Source: Bdellovibrionaceae bacterium UBA2466
Lineage (GTDB): Bacteria; Bdellovibrionota; FAC87; UBA2466
NCBI GenBank assembly: GCA_002342225.1
Contig: DDPO01000124.1
Coordinates: forward strand, 858 to 25,672
Length of the DNA stretch: 24,815 bases
Reading direction: 5' to 3'
Position 1 is the stretch's first letter; every line of letters begins with the position of its first letter. A program made the translations under genes and the position numbers. The notes under the pieces are model-generated. The model was not told the DNA's origin, made no database searches, and saw nothing but the letters and a program-made list of their open reading frames with translations. Positions 8,479 through 16,098 of this stretch are shown here, piece after piece.

Positions 8479-9959
8479 ATGGACTTTAATTTGGTGTATT
8501 CCTCAAGAGAGTTCCGAGCCATCTCTTTTCCCCAACCACTCTGTTTGACGCCCCCAAACGGGGAAGCAAAATCATAACACCCATAATGATTCACAAAAAC
8601 CATTCCGGCATCGAGCTGGGTGGCCACTCGATGGGCCCTTTTAGCATCATCGGTGTAAACACCAGCAGCCAAGCCATAATGGGTATCATTAGCTATTTGA
8701 ACTGCTTCAGCCTCGTTTTTAAATTTTATGAGGCAAAGAACAGGGCCAAAGATCTCCTCTTGAGCAATTCTCATCGAATTTTTGACATCGCCAAAGATAG
8801 TGGGCCGAATAAAAAAACCACCGTTTTCTTCGGCGATAGGATCCACTTTTCCCCCTGCCAAAAGAGTAGCCCCTTCCTTTTTACCGAGCTCAATATAATT
8901 TAATATCTTATTAAAATGGGCCTCATGAGCTTGAGCACCTTGATCCGTTTCTGGACTAAACGGGTCACCACACAGGACCGCTTGTGCTTTAGGAACTATT
9001 TTGGCCACGAAAGCATCATAAATCGCTTCATGAATGATAAATCTCGTGGGCTCGCTACACTTTTCTGCTTTATGGGAGAACATCGCTTGAAATGATCGAG
9101 CGACTACTGCATCGAGGTCTTTCACATCATCAAAAATAATATTGGGTGATTTCCCTCCCAGTTCCAAACTCACTCTTTTGAGATTCGAAACTGAAGCGCC
9201 TTCTGCAACTTTTTTACCTACGACGGTTGAACCCGTGAAAGAAATTTTATTAATTCCCAAGTGTCTCGAGAGAGCTTCTCCCGCCTCCAAGTCTCCCGTC
9301 ACTAAATTAAGCACCCCTTTGGGCAGAACTTTAGCCTCTTGGATGATTTCACAGAGACGAACTAAAGTAAGCGAAGTAAAAGGGGATGGTTTAACTATGA
9401 CTGTGTTCCCCATGGCCAAGGCTGGAGCAATTTTCCAGCAAGCTAGCAATAAAGGGAAATTCCATGGAACAATTAAAGCACACACTCCGATTGGTTCATG
9501 TTGAGTAAAATTGATGAACCCTTTTTCAACAGGAACCGAATCTCCATAAACTTTGTCGATCCAAGCTGCATAATAATCAAACACATCAGCCGATTCCGGC
9601 AAATCATCAATGAAACTTTCTTTATAGGTCTTGCCATTATCGAGAGTTTCAAGAGTGGCAAGTTCTGCCCGGTGTTCACGAATGAGTTGGGCAATTTTGT
9701 TGAGCGTTTCGGCTCTTTGTCTTCGAGTCAAATTTTTCCAATCTGAGTTTTCGAAAGCTTTACGGGCTGCAATCACAGCTAGATCAACATCTATTTTCCC
9801 AGCTTGGGCGAGTTCAGTTAGTTTTTCTCGGTTAGTGGGATTAATACTGGAGAATGTCTTTCCCGATTGGCTTGAAGTCCACTCTCCGCCTATGAAAAGA
9901 CTTTTTGAAGTCTTAAGCCAATTTTTTGCCCAATCCAATTTTGCAGGTTCAATCGACAT
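8460..9959 (-). CDS. NAD(P)-dependent aldehyde dehydrogenase
   Basis: 499-residue member of the aldehyde dehydrogenase superfamily, oxidising an aldehyde to a carboxylate in the cytoplasm. Oxyanion-hole Asn167 lies in VPWNFP, the nucleotide-binding turn in FTGSTVVG (241-248), general-base Glu266 in LELGGK and catalytic Cys301 in AEKCSEPTR. The length and motifs fit the ALDH1/betaine aldehyde type with broad substrates. The residue pair before the catalytic Cys is Ala-Glu rather than the common Gly-Gln. The stop of the upstream dioxygenase is 2 bp before its ATG, and its own stop overlaps the BCCT start, so translation is probably coupled. The real substrate is unknown; an amino- or trimethylamino-aldehyde would fit the context. 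Confidence 0.93.
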   Translation of the reverse strand: MSIEPAKLDWAKNWLKTSKSLFIGGEWTSSQSGKTFSSINPTNREKLTELAQAGKIDVDLAVIAARKAFENSDWKNLTRRQRAETLNKIAQLIREHRAELATLETLDNGKTYKESFIDDLPESADVFDYYAAWIDKVYGDSVPVEKGFINFTQHEPIGVCALIVPWNFPLLLACWKIAPALAMGNTVIVKPSPFTSLTLVRLCEIIQEAKVLPKGVLNLVTGDLEAGEALSRHLGINKISFTGSTVVGKKVAEGASVSNLKRVSLELGGKSPNIIFDDVKDLDAVVARSFQAMFSHKAEKCSEPTRFIIHEAIYDAFVAKIVPKAQAVLCGDPFSPETDQGAQAHEAHFNKILNYIELGKKEGATLLAGGKVDPIAEENGGFFIRPTIFGDVKNSMRIAQEEIFGPVLCLIKFKNEAEAVQIANDTHYGLAAGVYTDDAKRAHRVATQLDAGMVFVNHYGCYDFASPFGGVKQSGWGKEMARNSLEEYTKLKSIWVRYS

Positions 9960-9961
9960 AG

Positions 9962-10789
9962 TTAGATCCCTTGTTTTAGAGGACTTGTTCGCCCATAACG
10001 GATTTTTCTTAAGTAATCGGAACTCATCACTCCAGGTTCATCTGCATACCCAAAAAGCCCGATAAGCCTAGAGGTTTCTCCTTGAATTTCTGTCACACGA
10101 TGAATCGAGTATCGCCCCTGAAAAACCAGTAATGTTCCGGGGTGATTGGGGATTGTTACAACTTTGGTTCTATCACCTTTGAGAAGTTTGCCCACATCTT
10201 CGTAGTTTTCATTTTTGGGTGCTCTTATTCTAGGAGCATATTCAAATTCTCCACCAACTTCAGAATTTCTTACAGCAAGTGAAGTCACAAAATCGCTCTG
10301 ATCAAAATGCCACCGCAAGTAATCCCCTTTTTTCATAACTGAAAGATTCAAAGCCCCCATCGGATCTGCGTATCTATAAAGCTTGGGAAGACTTAAAACC
10401 TCTCTTATGAAGTTCATAAAGGGCTCCCACTCGTAGATCCTTCTTAATAAAAAATGTTCTGGAAATTGATCGTAGCCAACAGCACCCAATGAAGTGGACT
10501 CTGTCCATCGACGAATATGATTCTCGGGAAGTGAAGCTTCTGGTTCATCCAAATAGGCATTTCCGGTGAGAGCATTCCAGTAAGCTGATTGCTCCATCTG
10601 AACAGACTCTTCAGTTAATTTTTTTACTCCGTGCGGGGTTAAAAAGCCGGTCATCTCTGCGGCTCCCAATTGATCAAGCTGACATTTTGCTCGAGAGATG
10701 ACTTCTTTGATCTTCCTATTTTCCAAATCCAAAATGGGATAAACTTCCAAATCTACAAGACCTTGAAACCACTGATTTTCTAAAGCCAT
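9962..10789 (-). CDS. 2-oxoglutarate/Fe(II) dioxygenase, HalD/BesD-like
   Basis: 275-residue non-haem iron oxygenase. The iron triad is His161-x-Asp163 (RWHFDQSDF) and His230 (YSIHRVT), with Arg241 placed to bind 2-oxoglutarate. The surrounding pattern, GALNLSVMKKGDYLRWHFD, GGEFEY, PGTLLVFQGRYSIHRV and the late GVMSSDY, resembles what I remember of the HalD/BesD group that modifies free amino acids. Halogenases of this kind lack the Asp of HxD; it is present here, so hydroxylation or another oxidation is expected. The start at 10789 is chosen because GAGGGGG lies 4 bp upstream; the frame is open to 10900, but that extension would add a spurious hydrophobic stretch. It is first in the unit with the dehydrogenase, transporter and lyase. 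Confidence 0.85.
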   Translation of the reverse strand: MALENQWFQGLVDLEVYPILDLENRKIKEVISRAKCQLDQLGAAEMTGFLTPHGVKKLTEESVQMEQSAYWNALTGNAYLDEPEASLPENHIRRWTESTSLGAVGYDQFPEHFLLRRIYEWEPFMNFIREVLSLPKLYRYADPMGALNLSVMKKGDYLRWHFDQSDFVTSLAVRNSEVGGEFEYAPRIRAPKNENYEDVGKLLKGDRTKVVTIPNHPGTLLVFQGRYSIHRVTEIQGETSRLIGLFGYADEPGVMSSDYLRKIRYGRTSPLKQGI

Positions 10790-10816
10790 ACGCCCCCTCA
10801 ATAAAACAAGGGCCAC

Positions 10817-10845
10817 AAAATACAACGCTACGCATAATTTACCAA
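10817..10845 (-). promoter_or_regulatory. candidate promoter of the dioxygenase operon
   Basis: On the minus strand, TTGGTA (10840-10845) and TATTTT (10817-10822) are separated by 17 bp, each matching the sigma70 consensus at four of six positions. Transcription would begin near 10810, giving a leader of about 21 bases that contains the strong GAGGGGG ribosome-binding site before the ATG at 10789. Confidence 0.45.
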
Positions 10846-10852
10846 GTAAATT
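10836..10852. promoter_or_regulatory. 17-bp palindrome, candidate operator
   Basis: AATTTACCAAGTAAATT is a perfect inverted repeat with 7-bp arms and a 3-bp centre. It covers the proposed -35 box of the dioxygenase operon, the position expected for a repressor operator. No regulator gene lies next to it. Confidence 0.5.
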
Positions 10853-10900
10853 TTCTGTTTTGAGCTGAGTTAACCCATCTAGAAAACCGTATTTAGTCAA

Positions 10901-11314
10901 TCAATCCAGCAACCTAAGCACTGGAACCCCAGAGGATGTTCCAATCAAAATCCCTGCTTGATTAAATTGTCTAGCCAAGTGAATCGCATCTTTTTCAGAA
11001 ATGCCTAAAATCAAGTAGCTCTTCTCAGCCGGCCAACTGCCATCTTGAGAGCATCCCTCGCCATCGAAATAAAGATACTTCTCTCTTCTGAGAATGGAAT
11101 GGAGGTGTTCATTGCGGTTTCGGTTTTCTTCATCACTGAGCAACTTCGACTGTGGATTTGAAGCCGTAATATAGGCCCATTCCTCAGTTTTGTTTTGCAT
11201 CAGAAGGTCAATAAGATCTTGGTTCCGTTCCCCGACCTTTAGAATCAAATTATTTTGAGGTGTGTGAACTTTGTATAAGGCTTCGTGATAGGCTTTTTGA
11301 AGGTCTTGGGACAT
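10901..11314 (-). CDS. DUF3293 protein
   Basis: 137-residue cytoplasmic protein matching DUF3293. The typical core is visible: AYITASNPQSKLLSDEENRNRN (split over about 47-68), then a WPAEKSYLILGIS segment, and a C-terminal pass rich in Leu and Gly. No catalytic role is known to me. Its ATG (11312-11314) directly abuts the stop codon of the methyltransferase upstream, so the two form one unit. A 111-bp gap with a separate candidate promoter then divides it from the dioxygenase operon. Confidence 0.8.
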   Translation of the reverse strand: MSQDLQKAYHEALYKVHTPQNNLILKVGERNQDLIDLLMQNKTEEWAYITASNPQSKLLSDEENRNRNEHLHSILRREKYLYFDGEGCSQDGSWPAEKSYLILGISEKDAIHLARQFNQAGILIGTSSGVPVLRLLD

Positions 11315-11932
11315 TTAAAAAGTCTTTCTGAACAAAGCATAAATAAAACACTGCTCACTTCCCCATGGAGTGTGATGGGGTTCTTGTATCAACTCTCTCA
11401 ATTCGTACTTTGGCCCTAACTCTCTTGATAGAATCTCTGGGTCATATCTTCTCACTGGAAGACCACTGCACTTCTCGGGACCTGCTAAACAGAAAGCAGC
11501 AATGACCAAAAAACCATCTTTTTTGAGAGAGCGATTCACTTGCTCGAGATACAGTTGCCGATCTGCTTCTTCCGTAAAAAAATGAAAGACAGCCCGATCA
11601 TGCCATAGATCAAAGTGGTCTTGTTGGAGTGGAGTTTCTCGAATATCTCCCACGAACCACTCAACTTGTTTCGATTCCGAGCCTAATTGCACTTTGGATC
11701 GATCAATCGCATTTTGGGAAATATCCAGTACCGTAATTCCGCTGTACCCCTTATCAACCAGATTTTTTACCAATACCGAATTTCCTCCACCGACATCAAT
11801 GATCTTAGCTTTTTCATCAATTTGAGCCTTCTCAATGAGCTTCATCGAATTTTCAGCAAGTGGCTGATACCAACTCATTTCAGTATCATTTTTTAGCTCG
11901 TAGATTTTTTCCCAGTGGGTCTTTAAGTTCAT
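11315..11932 (-). CDS. class I SAM-dependent methyltransferase
   Basis: 205-residue methyltransferase. The SAM-binding motif I is IIDVGGGNSVL (about 44-54), followed by the acidic end of strand 2 in TVLDIS, and a motif DLWHDRAVFHFF then PEKCSGLPVRRYD that mark a widespread small-molecule methyltransferase group often labelled thiopurine- or trans-aconitate-methyltransferase-like. The opening HWEKIYELK and MSWYQP are also typical. Its real acceptor is unknown. An AAGGA ribosome-binding site lies just upstream of the ATG. It is the first gene of the leftward unit with DUF3293, divergent from the exported protein at 12090. Whether its transcript also reaches the dioxygenase operon is unclear. 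Confidence 0.88.
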   Translation of the reverse strand: MNLKTHWEKIYELKNDTEMSWYQPLAENSMKLIEKAQIDEKAKIIDVGGGNSVLVKNLVDKGYSGITVLDISQNAIDRSKVQLGSESKQVEWFVGDIRETPLQQDHFDLWHDRAVFHFFTEEADRQLYLEQVNRSLKKDGFLVIAAFCLAGPEKCSGLPVRRYDPEILSRELGPKYELRELIQEPHHTPWGSEQCFIYALFRKTF

Positions 11933-11965
11933 CGCAAATCCTTAACTTGTCTTTAGATGAACGGA

Positions 11966-11987
11966 GCCCTTTTGAAAACAAAAGAGC
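11966..11987. repeat. inverted repeat in divergent intergenic region
   Basis: GCCCTTTTG (11966-11974) and CAAAAGAGC (11979-11987) pair with one mismatch around an AAAA loop. It lies 34 bp upstream of the methyltransferase start and lacks a T-run in either direction, so an operator is more likely than a terminator. Confidence 0.35.
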
Positions 11988-12020
11988 AATCGTCTTTAAA
12001 ATCAGCTGCCTTATACGCAG

Positions 12021-12039
12021 TGCTCCTTTTTAAGGAGTA
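12021..12039. repeat. inverted repeat in divergent intergenic region
   Basis: CTCCTT (12023-12028) and AAGGAG (12032-12037) form a perfect 6-bp hairpin with a TTT loop, extended by one G-U and one T-A pair. It lies about 50 bp before the exported protein at 12090 and could be an operator or an mRNA leader hairpin. Confidence 0.35.
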
Positions 12040-12089
12040 AAACATTTGTTACAACCCTTACAGTTTAAACTTAAAGGAGAAGTTAATTC

Positions 12090-12779
12090 ATGAAAGTACA
12101 AGCGATGAAATGGTTAGGAGTTTTTGGTTTATTATTTGGAAATTTAGGTATTGCAGCAGAAATACCCATGTACTTTCAAACGGCAACTCCTCCTGTAGTG
12201 GTTTTTAATCCACCAGCCAAAAGCCCCCTTGCTTTGGCTAATGAAGCTTTCTTGGTCAAATATGGGGCTGAGTACGGAGTTCTCGGCACAACCGCTGGAA
12301 TTCAAGGACAACTGGTTGTTCTTGTGAACGACATGCAAATTGCTTCAAATCTTTGGGCCAAAATGGTTGGAGCGGGAGACGCGTACAATGGATTGAATGG
12401 TGGCATGTTCCGATATGCAGATTACTCCACACCCGTTTACAGCGATTGGCGGTTTGTCGGAAGAATCCAAATCCCTGAAAACAATATCGGTCGTTTGGTC
12501 CTTTTAAATGGCACTCCTGCTGTTCGCGGATTTTTAGTTGTCATGGATAATCAGTGCGTGTTCTCCAAAGCTGCTGTCGAGACAATCAACAACGTCCCCG
12601 TTCAAGCCACACAACTCATATCAAGTCAAAAAGTGGGTTATACTGGCATTGGCTACGAGCACTTAGTGAACGGAGGCGCAGGAGCGCTTCTCTCTTCAAT
12701 CTTAGTGACAATGGGAGTTCATCACCCATCGGGACCTTGGAATCAAATTTGTCCCGTTGATATTTATATTCGACACTAA
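12090..12779 (+). CDS. exported protein of unknown function
   Basis: 229-residue protein with a signal peptide (hydrophobic residues 8-20, likely cut after IAA). I recognise no domain. The mature part is rich in Gly, Val and Asn, largely hydrophobic in alternating pattern, and has only two cysteines (in DNQCVF and NQICPV), which could form a disulfide. This suggests a beta-rich periplasmic, surface or released protein. AAAGGAG lies 8 bp upstream of the ATG. It is followed 71 bp later by another exported protein with its own promoter, so cotranscription is not required. Confidence 0.7.
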   Translation: MKVQAMKWLGVFGLLFGNLGIAAEIPMYFQTATPPVVVFNPPAKSPLALANEAFLVKYGAEYGVLGTTAGIQGQLVVLVNDMQIASNLWAKMVGAGDAYNGLNGGMFRYADYSTPVYSDWRFVGRIQIPENNIGRLVLLNGTPAVRGFLVVMDNQCVFSKAAVETINNVPVQATQLISSQKVGYTGIGYEHLVNGGAGALLSSILVTMGVHHPSGPWNQICPVDIYIRH

Positions 12780-12816
12780 AATTAAAAAAGCAGTTGCCCA
12801 ATTTTGTCACTCGTAT

Positions 12817-12845
12817 TTGATTCGGCGCGTAATTTTTGCTATAAG
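12817..12845 (+). promoter_or_regulatory. sigma70-like promoter touching the start codon
   Basis: TTGATT (12817-12822) and TATAAG (12840-12845) are separated by 17 bp. The -10 box ends 5 bp before the ATG at 12851, so transcription would begin at or within the first codon. AAGGA overlaps the -10 box and could be read instead as a closely spaced ribosome-binding site of a longer transcript. Confidence 0.5.
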
Positions 12846-12850
12846 GATGC

Positions 12851-13588
12851 ATGCGTAATTGTCTTCGTTTGCTCTCATTGGCGCTGCTAATCGCAGCATC
12901 CTCAAACCTCTGGGCAGGAGCACTCTCTAAAGCTGAAGAACACAATATGCTCAATAATGCTTGGAAGCTTCCATCAGAGCTCTCTGAAGCCCGAATTGAA
13001 TATCTGTTACAAACACTGAGCGATGAAATTTTCGACAAAGGCTTTAGATACATAGGGGTCGAAGAAGATCTCTTTCACGGTCATCTTCTTTTTGAAAGAA
13101 TTCATAAAGACGGTGAATCGACACTCTATCCCAGAGCTATTTTGTATCACACTCAAGAAGAAGCCCATAAAGCACATTGGGAGAAAACTATCGATCCCAA
13201 ATACGACTACTTAAACGTAGCCAATAGAAACTGGATTCAATGGTTAAGCGATGACGCCAATGAAGATGGGACATTGATCGAGAATGCAAAAAAATATGTC
13301 GACGCTGCGAAAAAAGATCCTGCTCAATTCGAAACAGACTTTGCCGAGCCCCAAGAAAAGTTACACTACACTATTCATGCCTCTAATTTAGATCCTCAAA
13401 AATTAGGTTTTGTTCTTGCTGGTGAACTTCAATTTGAGTTTGAACTCTTTGATGAGAAGAGAGTAGATCCCTACCCCGATTACATGGGAGTCAAAGGGCC
13501 GATTCAAGTTAGGCTTCCCGGACAAAATACGACTAAGTTAAATCTTTCCACGCGGACTATGTTTCTCGAACGTAATCAGCGTCCTTAG
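12851..13588 (+). CDS. exported protein of unknown function
   Basis: 245-residue protein with a signal peptide (residues 1-22, cut likely after WAG). No family is recognised. The mature protein is hydrophilic and acidic, without cysteines, with an alpha-helical first half (ELSEARIEYLLQTLSDEIF) and a second half of alternating residues that looks beta-sheet-like. The ATG at 12851 is preferred over an out-of-frame ATG at 12847. A sigma70-like promoter lies immediately upstream. Neighbours on both sides also encode envelope proteins, which suggests an envelope or extracellular role, but nothing more specific can be said. Confidence 0.72.
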   Translation: MRNCLRLLSLALLIAASSNLWAGALSKAEEHNMLNNAWKLPSELSEARIEYLLQTLSDEIFDKGFRYIGVEEDLFHGHLLFERIHKDGESTLYPRAILYHTQEEAHKAHWEKTIDPKYDYLNVANRNWIQWLSDDANEDGTLIENAKKYVDAAKKDPAQFETDFAEPQEKLHYTIHASNLDPQKLGFVLAGELQFEFELFDEKRVDPYPDYMGVKGPIQVRLPGQNTTKLNLSTRTMFLERNQRP

Positions 13589-13704
13589 GTTGCCTTAAGA
13601 ACATCGCATCACAAGCCCCTTCTTTTTCAATAACTCCATTTGCACCTTTCTTGTGTTAAAATTTTCGTTCACCGTTTTTCTAACCTATTAGCGAGATAAG
13701 GCCC

Positions 13705-15000
13705 ATGAAGACACAATTAGCACTGATACTTATTTTTATCCTCTTTTCTAACTCGGGTTTTGCAGTGAAAGAATATTACCGGCTCTCTCGAAGTGTTCGA
13801 TCGATGGGAATGGGTGGAGCTTTTTATGGCCTTTCGAATGACGAATATGCACTTTTTGCGAATCCCGCAGGTTTAAGTCTTCGCAGAAACGGGACTGAAG
13901 TAATGGTCGATTTCAAAGGAGACATCTCCTCCAATGCGAGCAGCGGAGCAAAGGACTTCACGAACCTCAGTGACCTTAGCATCAAGCAAGCCATTGACCG
14001 TCTAGATAAATACAAAGATAAACCTATGTATGGAAACGCCGGCATACTCCCTTATTTCTTAACCCGAAACCTAGCAGTTGGGATACTTCTAGCAGACACA
14101 AAACTCAATTTTAACATTTCAAAAAGCAGTGCAGACATCACAGCAGGCGGTTTAAACAATGCAGACGAAGTCGCCGATCTCACGTTTATCAGCGATTCCG
14201 GTCTAGTGGTTGGCTATGCTCAAGAAGTTGGAGTGCCAGACCTCCACGTGGGAGCTAATCTTAAGGGAATTTATCGTTTCGGTGGAAGGAAAGCATTTTC
14301 TTTACAAGAGTACGTCAACTCATCTCAAATCAATTTCGACGCTAAAGATGTCGGCGGAAGCGGTATCGGGGTCGATCTGGATCTTGGCGCAACTTACGAA
14401 ATAAAAACTCTACCCTTCGGGGCTGTGAGTAGAGCGTCTCTAGTTTTAAGTAACCTTTTAGGAAGTCAATTTGGAATTTCAAAGAAGTACGCCGGAGCTC
14501 CTGGGCTTGTAAGAACCCTGAACTTAGGATGGATGACCAGTTTCCCTGGAACTGATTTTATCGACAACGTTCATGTGCTTTTTGACATCTCAGATATTCC
14601 CTTAGGTGGCGAAGATGACAAAGACCTAGGGGCTCGAACGAGTGGATCATTTCTGAAAAAAACCCATCTTGGCGTCGAAGTACCGATGGGACGAGTTTCG
14701 GTTAGAGCAGGTCTTAATCAAGGTTATTTATCAGCAGGCCTTGGGTTTAATCTCTACGCTCTAAAACTTGAATTTGCGACCTATGGTGAAGATACTGGCG
14801 ATGCTTCTCGGCAGCAAAGTCGTCGATATACGGCTACCTTAGCTTTAGGATGGGATGCTCCTCCACCAGCCCCTATCACAAAAGCTGTTGTAATCGAAAA
14901 AGAGGCCCCAAATCCAAAGCCAGCTCCGCTCAAAGAGGAATCGCTTGAACCTATCATAGAAAAAAAAGAGAAGACTGACCCCAAGAAGAAAACAAATTAG
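13705..15000 (+). CDS. outer-membrane beta-barrel protein, PorV/FadL-like
   Basis: 431-residue protein with a signal peptide (MKTQLALILIFILFSNSGFA). Residues 30-60, RSVRSMGMGGAFYGLSNDE then ALFANPAGL, are the usual start of PorV/FadL-type barrels (compare SARSLGMGGA and NPAGL). Alternating strands continue to about 387 (RRYTATLALGWDA). The final 44 residues are a Pro/Lys/Glu-rich tail, unusual because barrels normally end at the last strand with an aromatic residue; the tail should be periplasmic. PorV-like proteins act as transporters or as secretion shuttles; which applies here is unknown. AAGG lies 4 bp before the ATG. It ends 15 bp before the converging gene on the other strand. Confidence 0.78.
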   Translation: MKTQLALILIFILFSNSGFAVKEYYRLSRSVRSMGMGGAFYGLSNDEYALFANPAGLSLRRNGTEVMVDFKGDISSNASSGAKDFTNLSDLSIKQAIDRLDKYKDKPMYGNAGILPYFLTRNLAVGILLADTKLNFNISKSSADITAGGLNNADEVADLTFISDSGLVVGYAQEVGVPDLHVGANLKGIYRFGGRKAFSLQEYVNSSQINFDAKDVGGSGIGVDLDLGATYEIKTLPFGAVSRASLVLSNLLGSQFGISKKYAGAPGLVRTLNLGWMTSFPGTDFIDNVHVLFDISDIPLGGEDDKDLGARTSGSFLKKTHLGVEVPMGRVSVRAGLNQGYLSAGLGFNLYALKLEFATYGEDTGDASRQQSRRYTATLALGWDAPPPAPITKAVVIEKEAPNPKPAPLKEESLEPIIEKKEKTDPKKKTN

Positions 15001-15015
15001 AAGTGGTTTCTTTTG

Positions 15016-15966
15016 TTAATTCAATTTTTTAGCAAAAGTAAGTCGCTTGGAAACGGCAATTTCGACCCAGTCTAGAATCCGAGGGCTACCGAAGTGGTGA
15101 TAGATGAAGAGTATTTGTCCTTCTGCTTTTTCATTGTCTTTGAAGATAGCACAAATGGGCTTTCCCTCTTTGTCGTTTAGGATTTGAATCGAGTTATCTA
15201 ATTGTCCTGTTTTGAAATAGTGCTCAAGCTTATCTGCCCGTTGTCTCGTGTAAGCTGCTGGCTTAACCGTTACAGTTCCTAGCCAAGAAGTAAACACAGT
15301 AACATCCGAGGGTCTGAGCTCCTCAGGCAGTTCGCGTCTTGCAAAGTTGTAAATCTTCTCAATCTCACTAAATAACTCCGCAGATGCCCCAGGACTCGGA
15401 TCCATTCCCACAAGTTTTCGGTATAACATGGCAGCTCCAAAATGCTGCTGGCTGTTTGTAAAGGCTTGGCTAAATCCTCCAGCTTTTGCTAACTCAAAAA
15501 TATTTTTTTGCACATGCCTAAACACAGACGGAGGTAAGCCCTTAGCCCTTTGATCCAAATTGAGATGTTCTTTCTGCTTAAATTCCAGAGGATTTTCTAA
15601 TCTCAACTGATCGATAAGAATTTGTCCTGGATATTCTGGGCTCTCAAAGAAGGACACAGTAAAATAAGTTTGCCCTCTCACGACACCCTGTATTTTTACT
15701 GCAGTTTGAGAACTAGAAAAAGTCACTCTCATTTCAAGAGAACCGACACTCCCTTCAATCTCTTTAATAAAATCGGTAGGAAAAAGCTGCTCGGGGGTCA
15801 GCTTTAAATTTTGGTCTTTAAAATTCCAACTGGGGAATGAAGGTGCTTGCTTTAAATGCTCTTCAGGCGCAAGTTTCGCCAGATCTTTTGGGCAATCGGC
15901 CCATGAAAAATCAACACTGGTGATACTCCAAAGGAGTATCGAAAGAACAACAAACCGCCTAGCCAC
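15016..15966 (-). CDS. exported protein with GNAT-like patch, function unknown
   Basis: 316-residue protein starting with GTG, supported by GAGG 6 bp upstream. The N-terminus (residues 4-23, cut after WA) is a signal peptide. Residues 115-190 read like the core of a GNAT acetyltransferase: a strand (QILIDQLRL), a QRAKGLP turn where the acetyl-CoA loop would be, a helix (FRHVQKNIFELAKAGGF), then a strand and LYRKLVGM. The glycine pattern is incomplete. Acetyl-CoA is not expected outside the cytoplasm, so the fold may be reused or the match may be chance. Two cysteines flank the protein. It converges on the barrel gene and follows the glycosyltransferase with a 132-bp gap. Confidence 0.7.
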   Translation of the reverse strand: MARRFVVLSILLWSITSVDFSWADCPKDLAKLAPEEHLKQAPSFPSWNFKDQNLKLTPEQLFPTDFIKEIEGSVGSLEMRVTFSSSQTAVKIQGVVRGQTYFTVSFFESPEYPGQILIDQLRLENPLEFKQKEHLNLDQRAKGLPPSVFRHVQKNIFELAKAGGFSQAFTNSQQHFGAAMLYRKLVGMDPSPGASAELFSEIEKIYNFARRELPEELRPSDVTVFTSWLGTVTVKPAAYTRQRADKLEHYFKTGQLDNSIQILNDKEGKPICAIFKDNEKAEGQILFIYHHFGSPRILDWVEIAVSKRLTFAKKLN

Positions 15967-16098
15967 TACCCACCTCTAAAGTCCCCACAAACAAGGACAT
16001 CAGCGGCCATATGCAATACTAAATGCCAAAGGGACTAGGCATGAAATTCTCTAGTCAGCTGTCTATATTAGCGACATTGGAGCTCAAAAACGCGTGGT

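Noticed and set aside
10790..10900. 37-codon upstream extension of the dioxygenase frame
   Set aside because: The extension is hydrophobic, lacks a ribosome-binding site and covers the palindrome and promoter; the internal ATG at 10789 has a strong site.
12616..13053. 145-codon minus-strand frame covering the gap at 12780-12850
   Set aside because: It opposes two better-supported genes with signal peptides, and its composition is Ser/Arg/Leu-rich as in antisense frames.
15010..15038. CTTTTG and CAAAAG arms between the converging barrel and exported-protein genes, as a shared terminator
   Set aside because: The stem is only 6 bp with a 17-base loop and reaches into the coding sequence; no proper T-run follows.
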